This document shows positions 1 through 7,902 of a DNA stretch of 48,759 bases, piece by piece. Location: the NCBI GenBank assembly GCA_018061025.1, contig JAGOUY010000014.1, positions 1-48,759 on the forward strand, read 5' to 3'. Positions within the stretch are counted from its first letter, which is position 1, and each line of letters starts with the position of its first letter. The translations under genes were made by a program, and so were the position numbers. The DNA comes from Patescibacteria group bacterium (GTDB taxonomy: Bacteria; Patescibacteriota; Patescibacteriia; 2-12-FULL-60-25). The notes beneath the pieces are model-generated. The model saw only the letters and a program-made list of their open reading frames with translations. It did no database searches and was not told the origin of the DNA.

Positions 1-19
1 CTAGAAGTGTATCAAGCTC

Positions 20-25
20 TATAAT
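20..25 (+). promoter_or_regulatory. -10 element of a leaderless promoter
   Basis: A perfect TATAAT ends three bases before the ATG at 29. There is no SD sequence. The transcript would begin at or inside the start codon, as for many core genes in this window. Confidence 0.5.
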
Positions 26-28
26 AGT

Positions 29-1123
29 ATGGTTCCCCTACGTATTGCGGTGCTCACGAATGCCTACCCACCCGCTCACGCAGGGGGAGCTGCGCATATC
101 GCCGAAGTCCAAGTTGAGATGCTTAAACAAGCAGGTCATGAAGTACGCGTCTGGTCGCCAGAGATGTCATGGATAACCGCACCCGTATGGGCGCGCCTCG
201 GGCATCACCTCAAGGATCTCTTCGCAAAATCATCATTGGTTGGCGACATTCTGGCATGGAAGCCGGATATCTTGCTCAGTCATAATCTAACAGGTTGTGG
301 ATTTGCCACGCCTAGGATGATCAAGGCTACGGGTGTGCGTTGGTTTCATGTGCTGCATGACATTCAATTATTTGAACCGTCGGGCCAGTTGTACCGTTTG
401 CGTCCTGTCACATTTTGGCAGCTCGGATGGGCGTTTTTGCGCTTTCATGCCTTTGGAAGACCAGATGCGATTATTTCACCGACTCATTGGTTGATAGAAC
501 AGCATCTTCACCGCTTCCTGCTGACGCGTCAACGCGATCGTGCGGATATAGAAACGCATGTCATCCCAAACCCAGGCCCTGTCATGAATCCTGTCTCGCG
601 TGGCGTCCATGAGCCGTTACGGCTACTCTTCGTAGGGCATATTTCCCCGGCAAAAGGCAGTCGTCTCCTTTTAAAGATCATCCGTGAACTACGCACGCCC
701 TTTGAGTTGCATATTGTCGGCGAAGGTCCAGATCAGCATCTCTTTAAATCTGCCGGAACACAGGTCGTCCTACACGGTAAACGAGATCGTGAAGGAGTTT
801 TACGTATCATGCGGGCCGCGGATATTCTTTTAGTCCCGTCCGAGATCCATGAAAACCAACCAACCGTAATTTTAGAAGCGGCCTCCGTAAACCTTCCGGT
901 AATCGCGTCACGTCGGGGAGGGATTCCCGAAACGCTGGGGGAAGCGGGCGCAGAAATGATTTGCTCCTACAATAACGCCGAAGCCTGGTGTCAAGCGATT
1001 CAACGCCTCACGGATCCAGAAATATACCTCCATCAATCTCGCATCATTCAGCATCTTGCCGAAGAGCACGACCCCACGCTTTACGCTCAGCGGTTCTTAG
1101 CGTTATTTACCGCAAATCGATAA
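29..1123 (+). CDS. Glycosyltransferase family 4 (GT-B fold)
   Basis: This 364-residue protein is a predicted cytoplasmic, membrane-associated glycosyltransferase that would move a sugar from a nucleotide donor to a glycan or lipid acceptor. The N-terminal Rossmann half opens with a glycine-rich AGGAAHIAEV segment near residue 20, typical of GT4 enzymes. The C-terminal half carries the donor-binding E-x7-E pattern (EIHENQPTVILEA, about residues 272-284) followed by a GGIPE motif. The ATG at 29 is chosen because TATAAT lies just upstream. The gene converges on the membrane-protein gene on the other strand and overlaps it by 37 bases. The family is clear; the acceptor and donor cannot be read from the sequence. 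Confidence 0.9.
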   Translation: MVPLRIAVLTNAYPPAHAGGAAHIAEVQVEMLKQAGHEVRVWSPEMSWITAPVWARLGHHLKDLFAKSSLVGDILAWKPDILLSHNLTGCGFATPRMIKATGVRWFHVLHDIQLFEPSGQLYRLRPVTFWQLGWAFLRFHAFGRPDAIISPTHWLIEQHLHRFLLTRQRDRADIETHVIPNPGPVMNPVSRGVHEPLRLLFVGHISPAKGSRLLLKIIRELRTPFELHIVGEGPDQHLFKSAGTQVVLHGKRDREGVLRIMRAADILLVPSEIHENQPTVILEAASVNLPVIASRRGGIPETLGEAGAEMICSYNNAEAWCQAIQRLTDPEIYLHQSRIIQHLAEEHDPTLYAQRFLALFTANR

Positions 1124-3252
1124 ACCCGCATCGCTCCTCCTTCCACGCTGTAGCTATTCCCTGCCAAGGTTTCTAGGTGTTCTGCGACCTCATCTGCCTG
1201 CCACCAGTAATCGCTTAGGATAATATAGACGAGTGAACTTTTCCCTAAGCGCGCCGCTTCTTCGATATCTTCTTTTTTTGCTTGGGTGGTTGCCGCGCTC
1301 AAGAACACTTGATAGAGCGCTCCTCCCGTTGGGAGAGGATAGAAAAAGATGTCATCTGCGTAGCGTTTGAAGCCTAGTTCTGCTACAGCTCCTGCACTTA
1401 CGGACTGATCCGCTAAAACAGTATATGGCTGGTTTTTGCTATCATGTTCAATCCAGCGTACAGCTTCTAGCGCGGCTTGGCTTGTATTCCAGCCATGCTC
1501 GATATGGGTCGCATCATGATAGGGAAAAGCACGGTAGACGCGGGCTGCCTGCCAGGTCATGGTAAAAACGACAAACGCGAAAAAAGGAATTGCCGGCTGT
1601 TGTTTTACATAGTTCCAGACACGGACAAATCCAGATAGGGCGGCCGGGAGCAGGAGAAGCTGTCCAATAAAAAAGAGTCGTTGGATGTAGTCCTGCCGTT
1701 CGTAGGTAATGAGAAACGTGAAGGTCGCCGCTTGTTGCATGCCCCACGCGGCCAGCATGACCAATACTCCTGCGACACTGATCCATGCCAGGCTCTGGTT
1801 CGTCTGTTTTGCGGATTCTGTTTGTTCCGCGTGTTTCCATAGGCCTGTCACCACAAAGGCGAGCAGGATCAAAGGAAAAAGATACTCAACAAAGGCGGCC
1901 CAATCTGGCCAGAGGGCAATGCCAAGCGGAGGAGCGATCAGTGTTCGCGCTAATTCCTGCCAACGCGCGAGAGAGAAGATTCCAGACGCATCCCACTCAA
2001 TCTGTATACCGGATAAACGGCTATGAATAAAAAACGCCAACGGCACGATGAGAGCCGTCCCGAGCGTAAGGAAGACAGAGCTCAAGGTTCGTGCTCGTGG
2101 AAAACGTGTGAGCCAGGAACGACTCAGGGCAAGGACTGTTCCGCCAAACAGAGGTAATCCTGCTAAAGGATGGATGACGACGCTCCATGCACCTAGGACA
2201 AGCGCAGAAAAAGACGAGCTCTTTTTTTCTGGCAGACTCGCCAGAAAAAGCGCCCCTAATCCCATAAGATACGCCAAGGATTGGGGGGTTGTCGTGATCC
2301 AAGGTTTTAAGGGAATAAGAGCGAGTACGGCCACGAGGCTCATGGCAATTTTTTCTAACACCGGAAAAAATCGCTTCTCATCAGAGGGAATACGTAAGGC
2401 AAATACGGTAGGCAGAAGAGCGATGCATCCGGCCAACAAAAACGTATCAATCGTTTGGATAGACAGTATGAGCGTACGTGCCAGCCACGTGATAAGCGTA
2501 TACTGCCCAATATAATAAAACGGTTTGGGCTGCAGGCTACCCGTTTGAAATAAAATCAACTCACTTGCCCGATGCAAAAACCCATCAAAGCCGAAGCCTA
2601 TCGGGTAGAGGAGGGGGGTGATCAGGGCGATCAAGACAAAAAAGCCGGTCGCCATGATCCAGGTAAGAACCACCGACCTGCCACGCCATGCCATGAGCCA
2701 TACCGCCGCAAAGACGCACGCAAACGCAAGCAGGATCCCGGGTGGTAAGACTTCCCACGGAGTACGAATGGCCGCCGTAGTCGCAAGGCGATGGGTGTGG
2801 TAGGCGATGTAGCTAGCACTCACCCCTGCACATCCAAGTAAGCTCCCCCGAAAGAAAAAGAGGACTTTTTCTTGGAGACAGCGGCGAAGAAAGGAGGGGG
2901 TTGCGAGGTCTATTTCTGTGGGAAATGGTTTCGTGAAAAAGACAACAATGGTACCAATCCAGATGCTGACGAGCTCTGTTCCGGCATCTGTCCATGGGCC
3001 AAGCGGAATATTGGCATAATAAACCAGCGTTTGTAGGATAGATTGTATGCCAAGCAACGTAATCAAGGTAAGAAACAAGCGAGGAACGCGCGCATGATGA
3101 GGAAAGAAGCGAGGGGCAAAGCGGTGTGTCGCGTAAAACAAACAAAATAAAGCCACCGCGCTTGCAACGAGGGTCTGCGGGGCAAGGAGTGGCGTAAGGA
3201 GGAGCGCCACGCCCATGAGGGCAGCCTCTAAGAGAAGGGGTCGATCGTCCAT
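1087..3252 (-). CDS. Large multi-pass membrane protein, possibly GT-C-like
   Basis: This 721-residue protein is dominated by hydrophobic helices through about residue 560. A soluble C-terminal portion of roughly 130 residues follows. This layout resembles the GT-C superfamily of lipid-linked sugar transferases, and the neighbouring GT4 gene fits that, but I cannot identify a family motif with confidence. The ATG is preceded by a TAGCAT hexamer with a six-base gap, the leaderless arrangement seen elsewhere here. The 3' end overlaps the glycosyltransferase gene by 37 bases in convergent orientation. It could equally be a non-enzymatic membrane protein. Confidence 0.75.
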   Translation of the reverse strand: MDDRPLLLEAALMGVALLLTPLLAPQTLVASAVALFCLFYATHRFAPRFFPHHARVPRLFLTLITLLGIQSILQTLVYYANIPLGPWTDAGTELVSIWIGTIVVFFTKPFPTEIDLATPSFLRRCLQEKVLFFFRGSLLGCAGVSASYIAYHTHRLATTAAIRTPWEVLPPGILLAFACVFAAVWLMAWRGRSVVLTWIMATGFFVLIALITPLLYPIGFGFDGFLHRASELILFQTGSLQPKPFYYIGQYTLITWLARTLILSIQTIDTFLLAGCIALLPTVFALRIPSDEKRFFPVLEKIAMSLVAVLALIPLKPWITTTPQSLAYLMGLGALFLASLPEKKSSSFSALVLGAWSVVIHPLAGLPLFGGTVLALSRSWLTRFPRARTLSSVFLTLGTALIVPLAFFIHSRLSGIQIEWDASGIFSLARWQELARTLIAPPLGIALWPDWAAFVEYLFPLILLAFVVTGLWKHAEQTESAKQTNQSLAWISVAGVLVMLAAWGMQQAATFTFLITYERQDYIQRLFFIGQLLLLPAALSGFVRVWNYVKQQPAIPFFAFVVFTMTWQAARVYRAFPYHDATHIEHGWNTSQAALEAVRWIEHDSKNQPYTVLADQSVSAGAVAELGFKRYADDIFFYPLPTGGALYQVFLSAATTQAKKEDIEEAARLGKSSLVYIILSDYWWQADEVAEHLETLAGNSYSVEGGAMRVYRFAVNNAKNR

Positions 3253-3258
3253 GCCTGT

Positions 3259-3264
3259 ATGCTA
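3259..3264 (-). promoter_or_regulatory. -10 element, leaderless type
   Basis: On the minus strand TAGCAT ends exactly six bases before the ATG at 3252. No SD is present. Confidence 0.35.
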
Positions 3265-3297
3265 GTCGAAAACCGACAAGAGGGGTAGAGTTTGGCA

Positions 3298-3879
3298 ATG
3301 CTCATGACCAATGACAACATTCGGTTATTTCCCCATGACCGCTTTATGGCCAAGACGATCTTGCGTCTTATTCCAAAAAGCATCACGCCGAATTACGTTA
3401 CCTATCTGCGCTTTTTACTCACACCGGTCGTGCTCTATTTCTTATGGAGGGAAGCGTGGGGGATTGTCCTACCTCTTTTTATTGCCACTGCCTTTACCGA
3501 CGCGATCGACGGTTCCCTGGCGCGTACCCGAAAACAAATCACTCTCTGGGGAACGACGGCAGATCCGATCGCCGATAAATTCCTGATCGGCTCCGTCGTG
3601 ATTTTGTTTGTGACGCAACAAGTGAACCCAGCCTTTGCTGCCATTATTTTGTTTGTGGAAGTCCTGATTATCATATCTGCGCTCTATCGTCGCTCACGTG
3701 GAAAAATCTCGTCAGCCAATGAATTTGGAAAAATCAAAATGATCCTACAAGTTGTCGGCGTTTCCTTACTTTTATTAGCACGCCTCTATAATCTTGAGCT
3801 GGCCGTCCCATTTGCCGTAGGTACCTTGGCGGTTGCCGTCGTCTTCGCTATCGTATCTCTCGTCACCTACAGTATCTAG
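3298..3879 (+). CDS. pgsA: CDP-diacylglycerol--glycerol-3-phosphate 3-phosphatidyltransferase
   Basis: This 193-residue membrane enzyme belongs to the CDP-alcohol phosphatidyltransferase family and would commit CDP-diacylglycerol to phosphatidylglycerol synthesis. The diagnostic motif D-G-x2-A-R-x8-G-x3-D-x3-D is complete: it starts at DGSLAR and ends at ADPIAD. Several hydrophobic helices surround it. The ATG at 3298 is chosen because TAGAGT ends six bases upstream; an in-frame ATG at 3304 and a TTG at 3292 are alternatives. The family also includes cardiolipin and phosphatidylinositol-type synthases, so the exact alcohol substrate is inferred. The MurE-like gene follows four bases downstream, so the two are probably cotranscribed. 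Confidence 0.85.
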   Translation: MLMTNDNIRLFPHDRFMAKTILRLIPKSITPNYVTYLRFLLTPVVLYFLWREAWGIVLPLFIATAFTDAIDGSLARTRKQITLWGTTADPIADKFLIGSVVILFVTQQVNPAFAAIILFVEVLIIISALYRRSRGKISSANEFGKIKMILQVVGVSLLLLARLYNLELAVPFAVGTLAVAVVFAIVSLVTYSI

Positions 3880-3883
3880 CCGT

Positions 3884-5212
3884 ATGTCCCTCCTCTACCG
3901 CCTAAAATCTCATATCCCCGCCAAGTGGCTCTTGCCGTATCATTACGCGTTAGCCCGTTTCGCCGCCTTTTTCTACGGACATCCTGCTCGTAAATTAGTG
4001 GTGATCGGGGTCACGGGCACAAATGGCAAAACGACTACTAGTTATTTGATTGCCAAAGCCTTAGAAGCCTCCGGTCACCAAACCGCTTGTACCACCACCG
4101 CCATCATGAAAGTCGGGGAGAAGGAGTGGATTAATCGCACCAAGATGACCATGCCAGGCCGGTTTTTTGTGCAACGCATGTTACGTGACATGGTAAATGC
4201 TGGATGTAAGTATGCTGTCATCGAAACATCTTCCCAAGGATTAGTGCAATATCGTCATCTTGGGGTTGAGTATGATATTGCCGTGTTCACGAATCTCACC
4301 CCAGAGCATTTAGAGTCCCATGGGGGATTTGAAGCCTATAAGCAAGCAAAAGCGGTCTTATTTAAAGCGGTGGCAGAGGCTCCATCAAAAACCATTGAGG
4401 GCAAACCCGTTTCAAAAGCCTTTGTCCTTAATCGAGCTAGTGACCACGCCGATTTTTACGCGAGCCAAGGACCAGAAGTAAGAAACCTCCGGTATGGACT
4501 CCAAGAGCAAGAAGGGGATCTTGTCGCGACAAATATTGTCTATCAAGCGAAGTCGACGACGTGTCGCGTAGATGGAGCGCCGCTCTCCCTCTCCTTGCCT
4601 GGAAAACATAATCTTGAAAACGCGCTTGCCGCTCTCGGTGTCTGCCGTGTATTAGGAGTTGATTTGCGTGGAGCTGCTAAAAAATTAAGCGAAGTCCCAG
4701 GCGTTCCAGGGCGATTAGAGCGCGTAGAAGCGGGGCAGCCATGGACGGTAATCATTGATTATGCCTATGAACCGGAAGCTCTACAGAAATGCCTCGATGC
4801 CTTAAAAGTCGTTCCGCATAAACGCTTGATTCATGTCTTGGGGAGTTGTGGCGGTGGCCGCGACGTCTCACGCCGCCCACTTTTAGGAGCGTTTGCCGCC
4901 AAACATGCGGATATCGCGATCGTGACCAACGAAGACCCCTACGATGAACATCCGCAGGGAATCATTGATCAAATTATTGCCGGTGCCGTTGCAGAAGGCA
5001 GGGTATTAAATGAGGGGATCTATTCCATCCTTGATCGACAAGCTGCTATCAATAAAGCTATGGAATTTGCACAGCCCGGAGACCTCGTTTTATTAACAGG
5101 TAAAGGCTGCGAACCCTGGATCTGTGTGGCCGACGGCAAAAAACTCCCTTGGGACGAACGCACGGCAGCGGAGCAGGCCATTAAGACCGCTCTCGCTAGG
5201 AAAGGGGTGTAA
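3884..5212 (+). CDS. murE: MurE-like Mur ligase (UDP-MurNAc-peptide synthetase)
   Basis: This 442-residue protein is an ATP-dependent Mur ligase adding an amino acid to the peptidoglycan stem peptide in the cytoplasm. The P-loop GVTGTNGKTTT lies near residue 40, followed by the TNLTPEHLESHG segment and a C-terminal domain with GSCGGGRD. The usual N-terminal UDP-MurNAc-binding domain is shortened to about 35 residues, as in other short Mur ligases. Canonical MurE has a DNPR motif where meso-diaminopimelate binds; here the equivalent is NEDPYDE, so the amino-acid substrate cannot be assigned. ATG 3884 is preferred over an upstream ATG inside pgsA because it begins the recognisable fold. Confidence 0.85.
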   Translation: MSLLYRLKSHIPAKWLLPYHYALARFAAFFYGHPARKLVVIGVTGTNGKTTTSYLIAKALEASGHQTACTTTAIMKVGEKEWINRTKMTMPGRFFVQRMLRDMVNAGCKYAVIETSSQGLVQYRHLGVEYDIAVFTNLTPEHLESHGGFEAYKQAKAVLFKAVAEAPSKTIEGKPVSKAFVLNRASDHADFYASQGPEVRNLRYGLQEQEGDLVATNIVYQAKSTTCRVDGAPLSLSLPGKHNLENALAALGVCRVLGVDLRGAAKKLSEVPGVPGRLERVEAGQPWTVIIDYAYEPEALQKCLDALKVVPHKRLIHVLGSCGGGRDVSRRPLLGAFAAKHADIAIVTNEDPYDEHPQGIIDQIIAGAVAEGRVLNEGIYSILDRQAAINKAMEFAQPGDLVLLTGKGCEPWICVADGKKLPWDERTAAEQAIKTALARKGV

Positions 5213-5237
5213 CATTCCTTCTCGTTCACGTTTGCGC

Positions 5238-5243
5238 TATACT
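5238..5243 (+). promoter_or_regulatory. -10 element, leaderless type
   Basis: TATACT ends six bases before the ATG at 5250, with no SD between them. Confidence 0.45.
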
Positions 5244-5249
5244 TGCCCC

Positions 5250-5873
5250 ATGTTGCGTCTCACCGACGTCATCCAACCTAAGCCTGATGAACACGTCCAG
5301 GCCGTCTTTCGTCGTCATCGTGGTCTGCTCTTCCCGCCTTTGGTGTTAGCAACGCTCCTCATCGCTGTGCCCTTCTTTTTGCTCTTCTCGCTCACACGCC
5401 AAGGAGCGGGCGGAGTCATCGCTTTCTCATTGTTGCTTGCTAGTGGGATCGTGATCGCCCTGCGTGCTCTTTATGCTTGGGATGCCAACGCCCTCATTCT
5501 CACGAGTAAGCGCCTGATTCGCGTGACGCAAAATGGTCTTTGGAATCGTGTCGTCCAAGAAGTTTCGCTCACCTCAATTCATGAATTAGTCTGCGAATCA
5601 AAAGGAATCTTAGAAACCCTCTTTCATGTCGGGACGCTCCGTGTCCGCGCGGCCGGTGCCGTGGGTGAAATTACGATCTCCAGAATCCCATCTCCCGAAC
5701 GGGCACGGTCACATATTGAATCTCTGCGTCAACCGGTCTCCGAGGGAAAAGCGATGAATGCTGCTGCAGACAAGCCTCAGGATCTACGTGAAGAGGTGCA
5801 TGCGCTGGTGGATAAGGCTCAAGCCTCGACCTTGGAAACGGTCAAAGCTCTTCTAGAAAAACGCCTTCTTTGA
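5250..5873 (+). CDS. PH-domain (bPH2/YdbS-like) membrane protein
   Basis: This 207-residue protein has two hydrophobic helices in its first 80 residues. A segment then resembles bacterial PH-like (YdbT/YdbS, bPH_2) domains, with ANALILTSKRLIRVTQNGLW and a later HVGTLRVRAAGAVGEI stretch typical of that fold. The charged C-terminus may form a helix. The family sits at the membrane; its biochemical role is not established. The start is set by TATACT six bases upstream. The FtsB-like gene begins three bases after its stop, suggesting an operon of small envelope proteins. Confidence 0.7.
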   Translation: MLRLTDVIQPKPDEHVQAVFRRHRGLLFPPLVLATLLIAVPFFLLFSLTRQGAGGVIAFSLLLASGIVIALRALYAWDANALILTSKRLIRVTQNGLWNRVVQEVSLTSIHELVCESKGILETLFHVGTLRVRAAGAVGEITISRIPSPERARSHIESLRQPVSEGKAMNAAADKPQDLREEVHALVDKAQASTLETVKALLEKRLL

Positions 5874-5875
5874 GT

Positions 5876-6292
5876 ATGTCTCGTGAACGAACCCTTGGAA
5901 TGAATCCTTACACGCGCTGGTCGTTTGTGTTTGCGGCGGGGGCTGTTGTATTAGTTTTGTTAGGGATTTCCAGCGCGCGCGAAACCTATCAGGGCTGGAA
6001 GGTAGAGCAAGAAATTCAAGGCCTCCAAGCTCAAGTCGCAGCGCTTGAAGGACGTAAGTTGCATTTAACAGAGTTATTAAGTCAATTACATTCACCAGAC
6101 TCCCTCGACAAAGAAGCTCGCCTGCGTCTTGGTTTACAAAAGCCGGGTGAGCAGGTATTTGTCTTGGGCCAAGCCGCGAATGCGCGTACGATAACGGCGC
6201 CGTCATTCGCCACCTTGTCTGACTCGCAAGAAGAGGAAGCCGTTTCAAATCCTCATAAATGGTTGCGCTACTTTTTTCATCCCGATTCCTAA
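5876..6292 (+). CDS. FtsB/DivIC-like septum formation initiator
   Basis: This 138-residue bitopic membrane protein has one transmembrane helix (about residues 15-35), a coiled-coil with heptad spacing (VEQEIQGLQAQVAALEG) and a motif near DSLDKEARLRLGLQKPGE. The last element matches the conserved EARxxLGxxxPGE pattern of the FtsB/DivIC family, which links divisome proteins outside the membrane. ATG 5876 lies three bases after the upstream stop; ATG 5900 is a possible alternative. The C-terminal tail beyond the motif is acidic and unassigned. Confidence 0.8.
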   Translation: MSRERTLGMNPYTRWSFVFAAGAVVLVLLGISSARETYQGWKVEQEIQGLQAQVAALEGRKLHLTELLSQLHSPDSLDKEARLRLGLQKPGEQVFVLGQAANARTITAPSFATLSDSQEEEAVSNPHKWLRYFFHPDS

Positions 6293-6297
6293 TCGTT

Positions 6298-6924
6298 ATG
6301 CGTATCTCGTTTAAGCCTTGGATGCTGATCGTGGTAACCGTTGTATTATTTGGCGCGCTGGCGGCTCTTGGAGCGCTCGCCAATGTTTTATATTGGCATC
6401 CACAGGATCGTCCCTGGGTGAGATCCTTTATTTCAAAGGCTCCTGTTCCGATCGCGCGTGTCGGTGGCTCCTTTGTTTCATATAAAGACTATCTCATCCA
6501 GCAAGATGCGGCTCAAACCTTCCTGATCGCCGAAGCCGCAAGCCAAGCCGCGATCCCAGACGGCCAAGTCTTGCCTACAAGTTTAGATACGCAAGCCAAA
6601 CAACTCATTCTCGACCAGCTTATCCGCGCCGCTGCCGTCAAACAATTAGCCGAAGACGCCGATCTTCGCTTAACCGATGAAGATGTCACCCGTTCCTTTG
6701 AAGAGCTGATCGCCCGTGCCGGCACCTCAACCAATCCTGGAGAAATTGACGCCTATTTAAAAACCACCTTCGGCTGGACACGCCAAGAATTCAGCCAACG
6801 CGTGGTTCGTCCCGCAACGCTCGAGACGGCGGTAAAGCAAGAAGTATATAAAGATGATGATACGGCGTTTCAAGCAGCGCTTACGGAAAAAACAAAGAAT
6901 ACGGTTGTGTACATACGTTTATAA
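6298..6924 (+). CDS. Membrane-anchored SurA N-terminal-domain protein without PPIase domain
   Basis: This 208-residue protein begins with one transmembrane helix (about residues 5-30). An extracytoplasmic helical domain follows that resembles the SurA/PrsA N-terminal chaperone domain, including a sequence of the type VARVGGSFVSYKDYL and a long QLILDQLIRAAAVKQLAED helix. SurA and PrsA normally continue into a parvulin prolyl isomerase domain. Here the protein stops at about 208 residues, so only the chaperone part is present. It follows the FtsB-like gene by five bases. Its likely role is binding unfolded secreted proteins; catalysis is not expected. Confidence 0.7.
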   Translation: MRISFKPWMLIVVTVVLFGALAALGALANVLYWHPQDRPWVRSFISKAPVPIARVGGSFVSYKDYLIQQDAAQTFLIAEAASQAAIPDGQVLPTSLDTQAKQLILDQLIRAAAVKQLAEDADLRLTDEDVTRSFEELIARAGTSTNPGEIDAYLKTTFGWTRQEFSQRVVRPATLETAVKQEVYKDDDTAFQAALTEKTKNTVVYIRL

Positions 6925-6931
6925 ATTGGAA

Positions 6932-7384
6932 TCAGGTACAAAAAATCCTTACATCAATATCAATAGGGGATCGAGCCGGATATTGGCTATCTAAACGCGC
7001 CTGGACGTGAACGCCGCGTTCATCTTTTGATAATTTTGTGGAGGTATCCCAGACTTTGCCGTAGCGCGTGCCATTAGGCGTATACAGGACGATCCCACGC
7101 GCATAAGAGAGAGTATTGATCCCTGCGGGTGGGTTCTCTTCTATACGAAGAGTGTAATCATTGAAGGTGGCTTCGTATGTCCCGGGGACATCCCTTGTCC
7201 AAGGCGCCTGGCATGAAGCGCGAAATGTTCCTTGCAATGTCTCCTCGCCATCCAAGCGAATCTGAGCAGTTTGAGGGAGAGGTGTATCCAGGACTTTCGT
7301 TTTTGAATAGGTAATAAAATAGAAGGGTATTGGACTCAATGCAGCGAGTAAGAGGAAATACATCTTCATAATACGGTCAATCAT
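6932..7384 (-). CDS. Exported protein of unknown function
   Basis: I do not recognise this 150-residue protein. It has an N-terminal hydrophobic segment (MKMYFLLLAALSPIPFYFI) that could be a signal anchor, then a mostly beta-rich region with two cysteines, one at the extreme C-terminus. ATG 7384 is chosen because TAGCCT lies four bases upstream; ATG 7369 is an alternative. It converges on the SurA_N gene with a seven-base gap. Confidence 0.55.
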   Translation of the reverse strand: MIDRIMKMYFLLLAALSPIPFYFITYSKTKVLDTPLPQTAQIRLDGEETLQGTFRASCQAPWTRDVPGTYEATFNDYTLRIEENPPAGINTLSYARGIVLYTPNGTRYGKVWDTSTKLSKDERGVHVQARLDSQYPARSPIDIDVRIFCT

Positions 7385-7433
7385 CTTCAGGCTAGCACTC
7401 TCGTTCAGCAAGGTCGAGTCGTTGCATTAAAGC

Positions 7434-7466
7434 AAAAAAGCACCTCGCCTATGCGAAGTGCTTTTT
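7434..7466 (-). terminator. Intrinsic terminator of the tRNA-Gly/tRNA-Thr unit
   Basis: Just downstream of the tRNA-Thr CCA end on the minus strand is a hairpin with arms AAAGCACTTCGC and GCGAGGTGCTTT, followed by T residues. Confidence 0.85.
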
Positions 7467-7467
7467 G

Positions 7468-7543
7468 TGGAGCCAACTCCGGGAATCGAACCCGGGACCT
7501 CTGCTTTACGAAAGCATTGCTCTACCAGCTGAGCTAAGTTGGC
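7468..7543 (-). tRNA. tRNA-Thr (CGT anticodon)
   Basis: The minus strand folds into a full cloverleaf. The acceptor is GCCAACT paired with AGTTGGC, the D-arm contains AGCTCAGCTGGTAGAGC, the anticodon loop is TTCGTAA and the T-loop is TTCGATT. The CCA end is encoded. Anticodon CGT reads threonine ACG codons. Confidence 0.95.
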
Positions 7544-7544
7544 G

Positions 7545-7769
7545 TCGAGCTTAGCTCGATTTAGGCAAAGAGCGGAGTGAAGCTGAGCTTCACAGTCCTC
7601 CCCCTGCAGAAACCAAGCTGGGCTTGACTTGTGTTCTGATGCATTCCACCCCTGTTCGTGTTCCGAACGCAGGTGGTCGGTTGAGCTAAGCTCAACTCCC
7701 AAGACCAAGATGACGAGGACAGGAAGCTCAGCTTCCTTCGTTGTATCTGGGGAGTCGAGCTCAGCTCGA
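7545..7769. repeat. Cluster of six short palindromes between two tRNA genes
   Basis: The spacer between tRNA-Thr and tRNA-Gly holds six inverted repeats, each with a three-base loop. They lie at 7545-7559 (TCGAGC/GCTCGA), 7577-7593 (GTGAAGC/GCTTCAC), 7614-7626 (CAAGC/GCTTG), 7680-7696 (GTTGAGC/GCTCAAC), 7722-7736 (GGAAGC/GCTTCC) and 7755-7769 (TCGAGC/GCTCGA). Five centres read AGCTNAGCT and one AGCTGGGCT. The core AGCTCAGCT also occurs in the D-arm of the adjacent tRNA. An open frame across this region is an artefact. Confidence 0.75.
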
Positions 7770-7844
7770 TGGAGCGGGTAGCGGGAATCGAACCCGCCTC
7801 TAGTGCTTGGGAAGCACTCATAATAACCACTATACGATACCCGC
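7770..7844 (-). tRNA. tRNA-Gly (CCC anticodon)
   Basis: The minus strand gives acceptor GCGGGTA paired with TACCCGC, anticodon stem AGTGC/GCACT with loop TTCCCAA, a GGTTCGATTCC T-arm and an encoded CCA end. It is probably cotranscribed with tRNA-Thr downstream. Confidence 0.95.
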
Positions 7845-7902
7845 AGGACCGCTCCGGTGGTATGAAAAAGCGCGCCTATCATACCTGTTGGCCATAAAAT
7901 AT

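Noticed and set aside
7545..7769. CRISPR array
   Set aside because: The repeats are short palindromes with different arms and irregular spacing, with no constant repeat and no Cas gene in the window.
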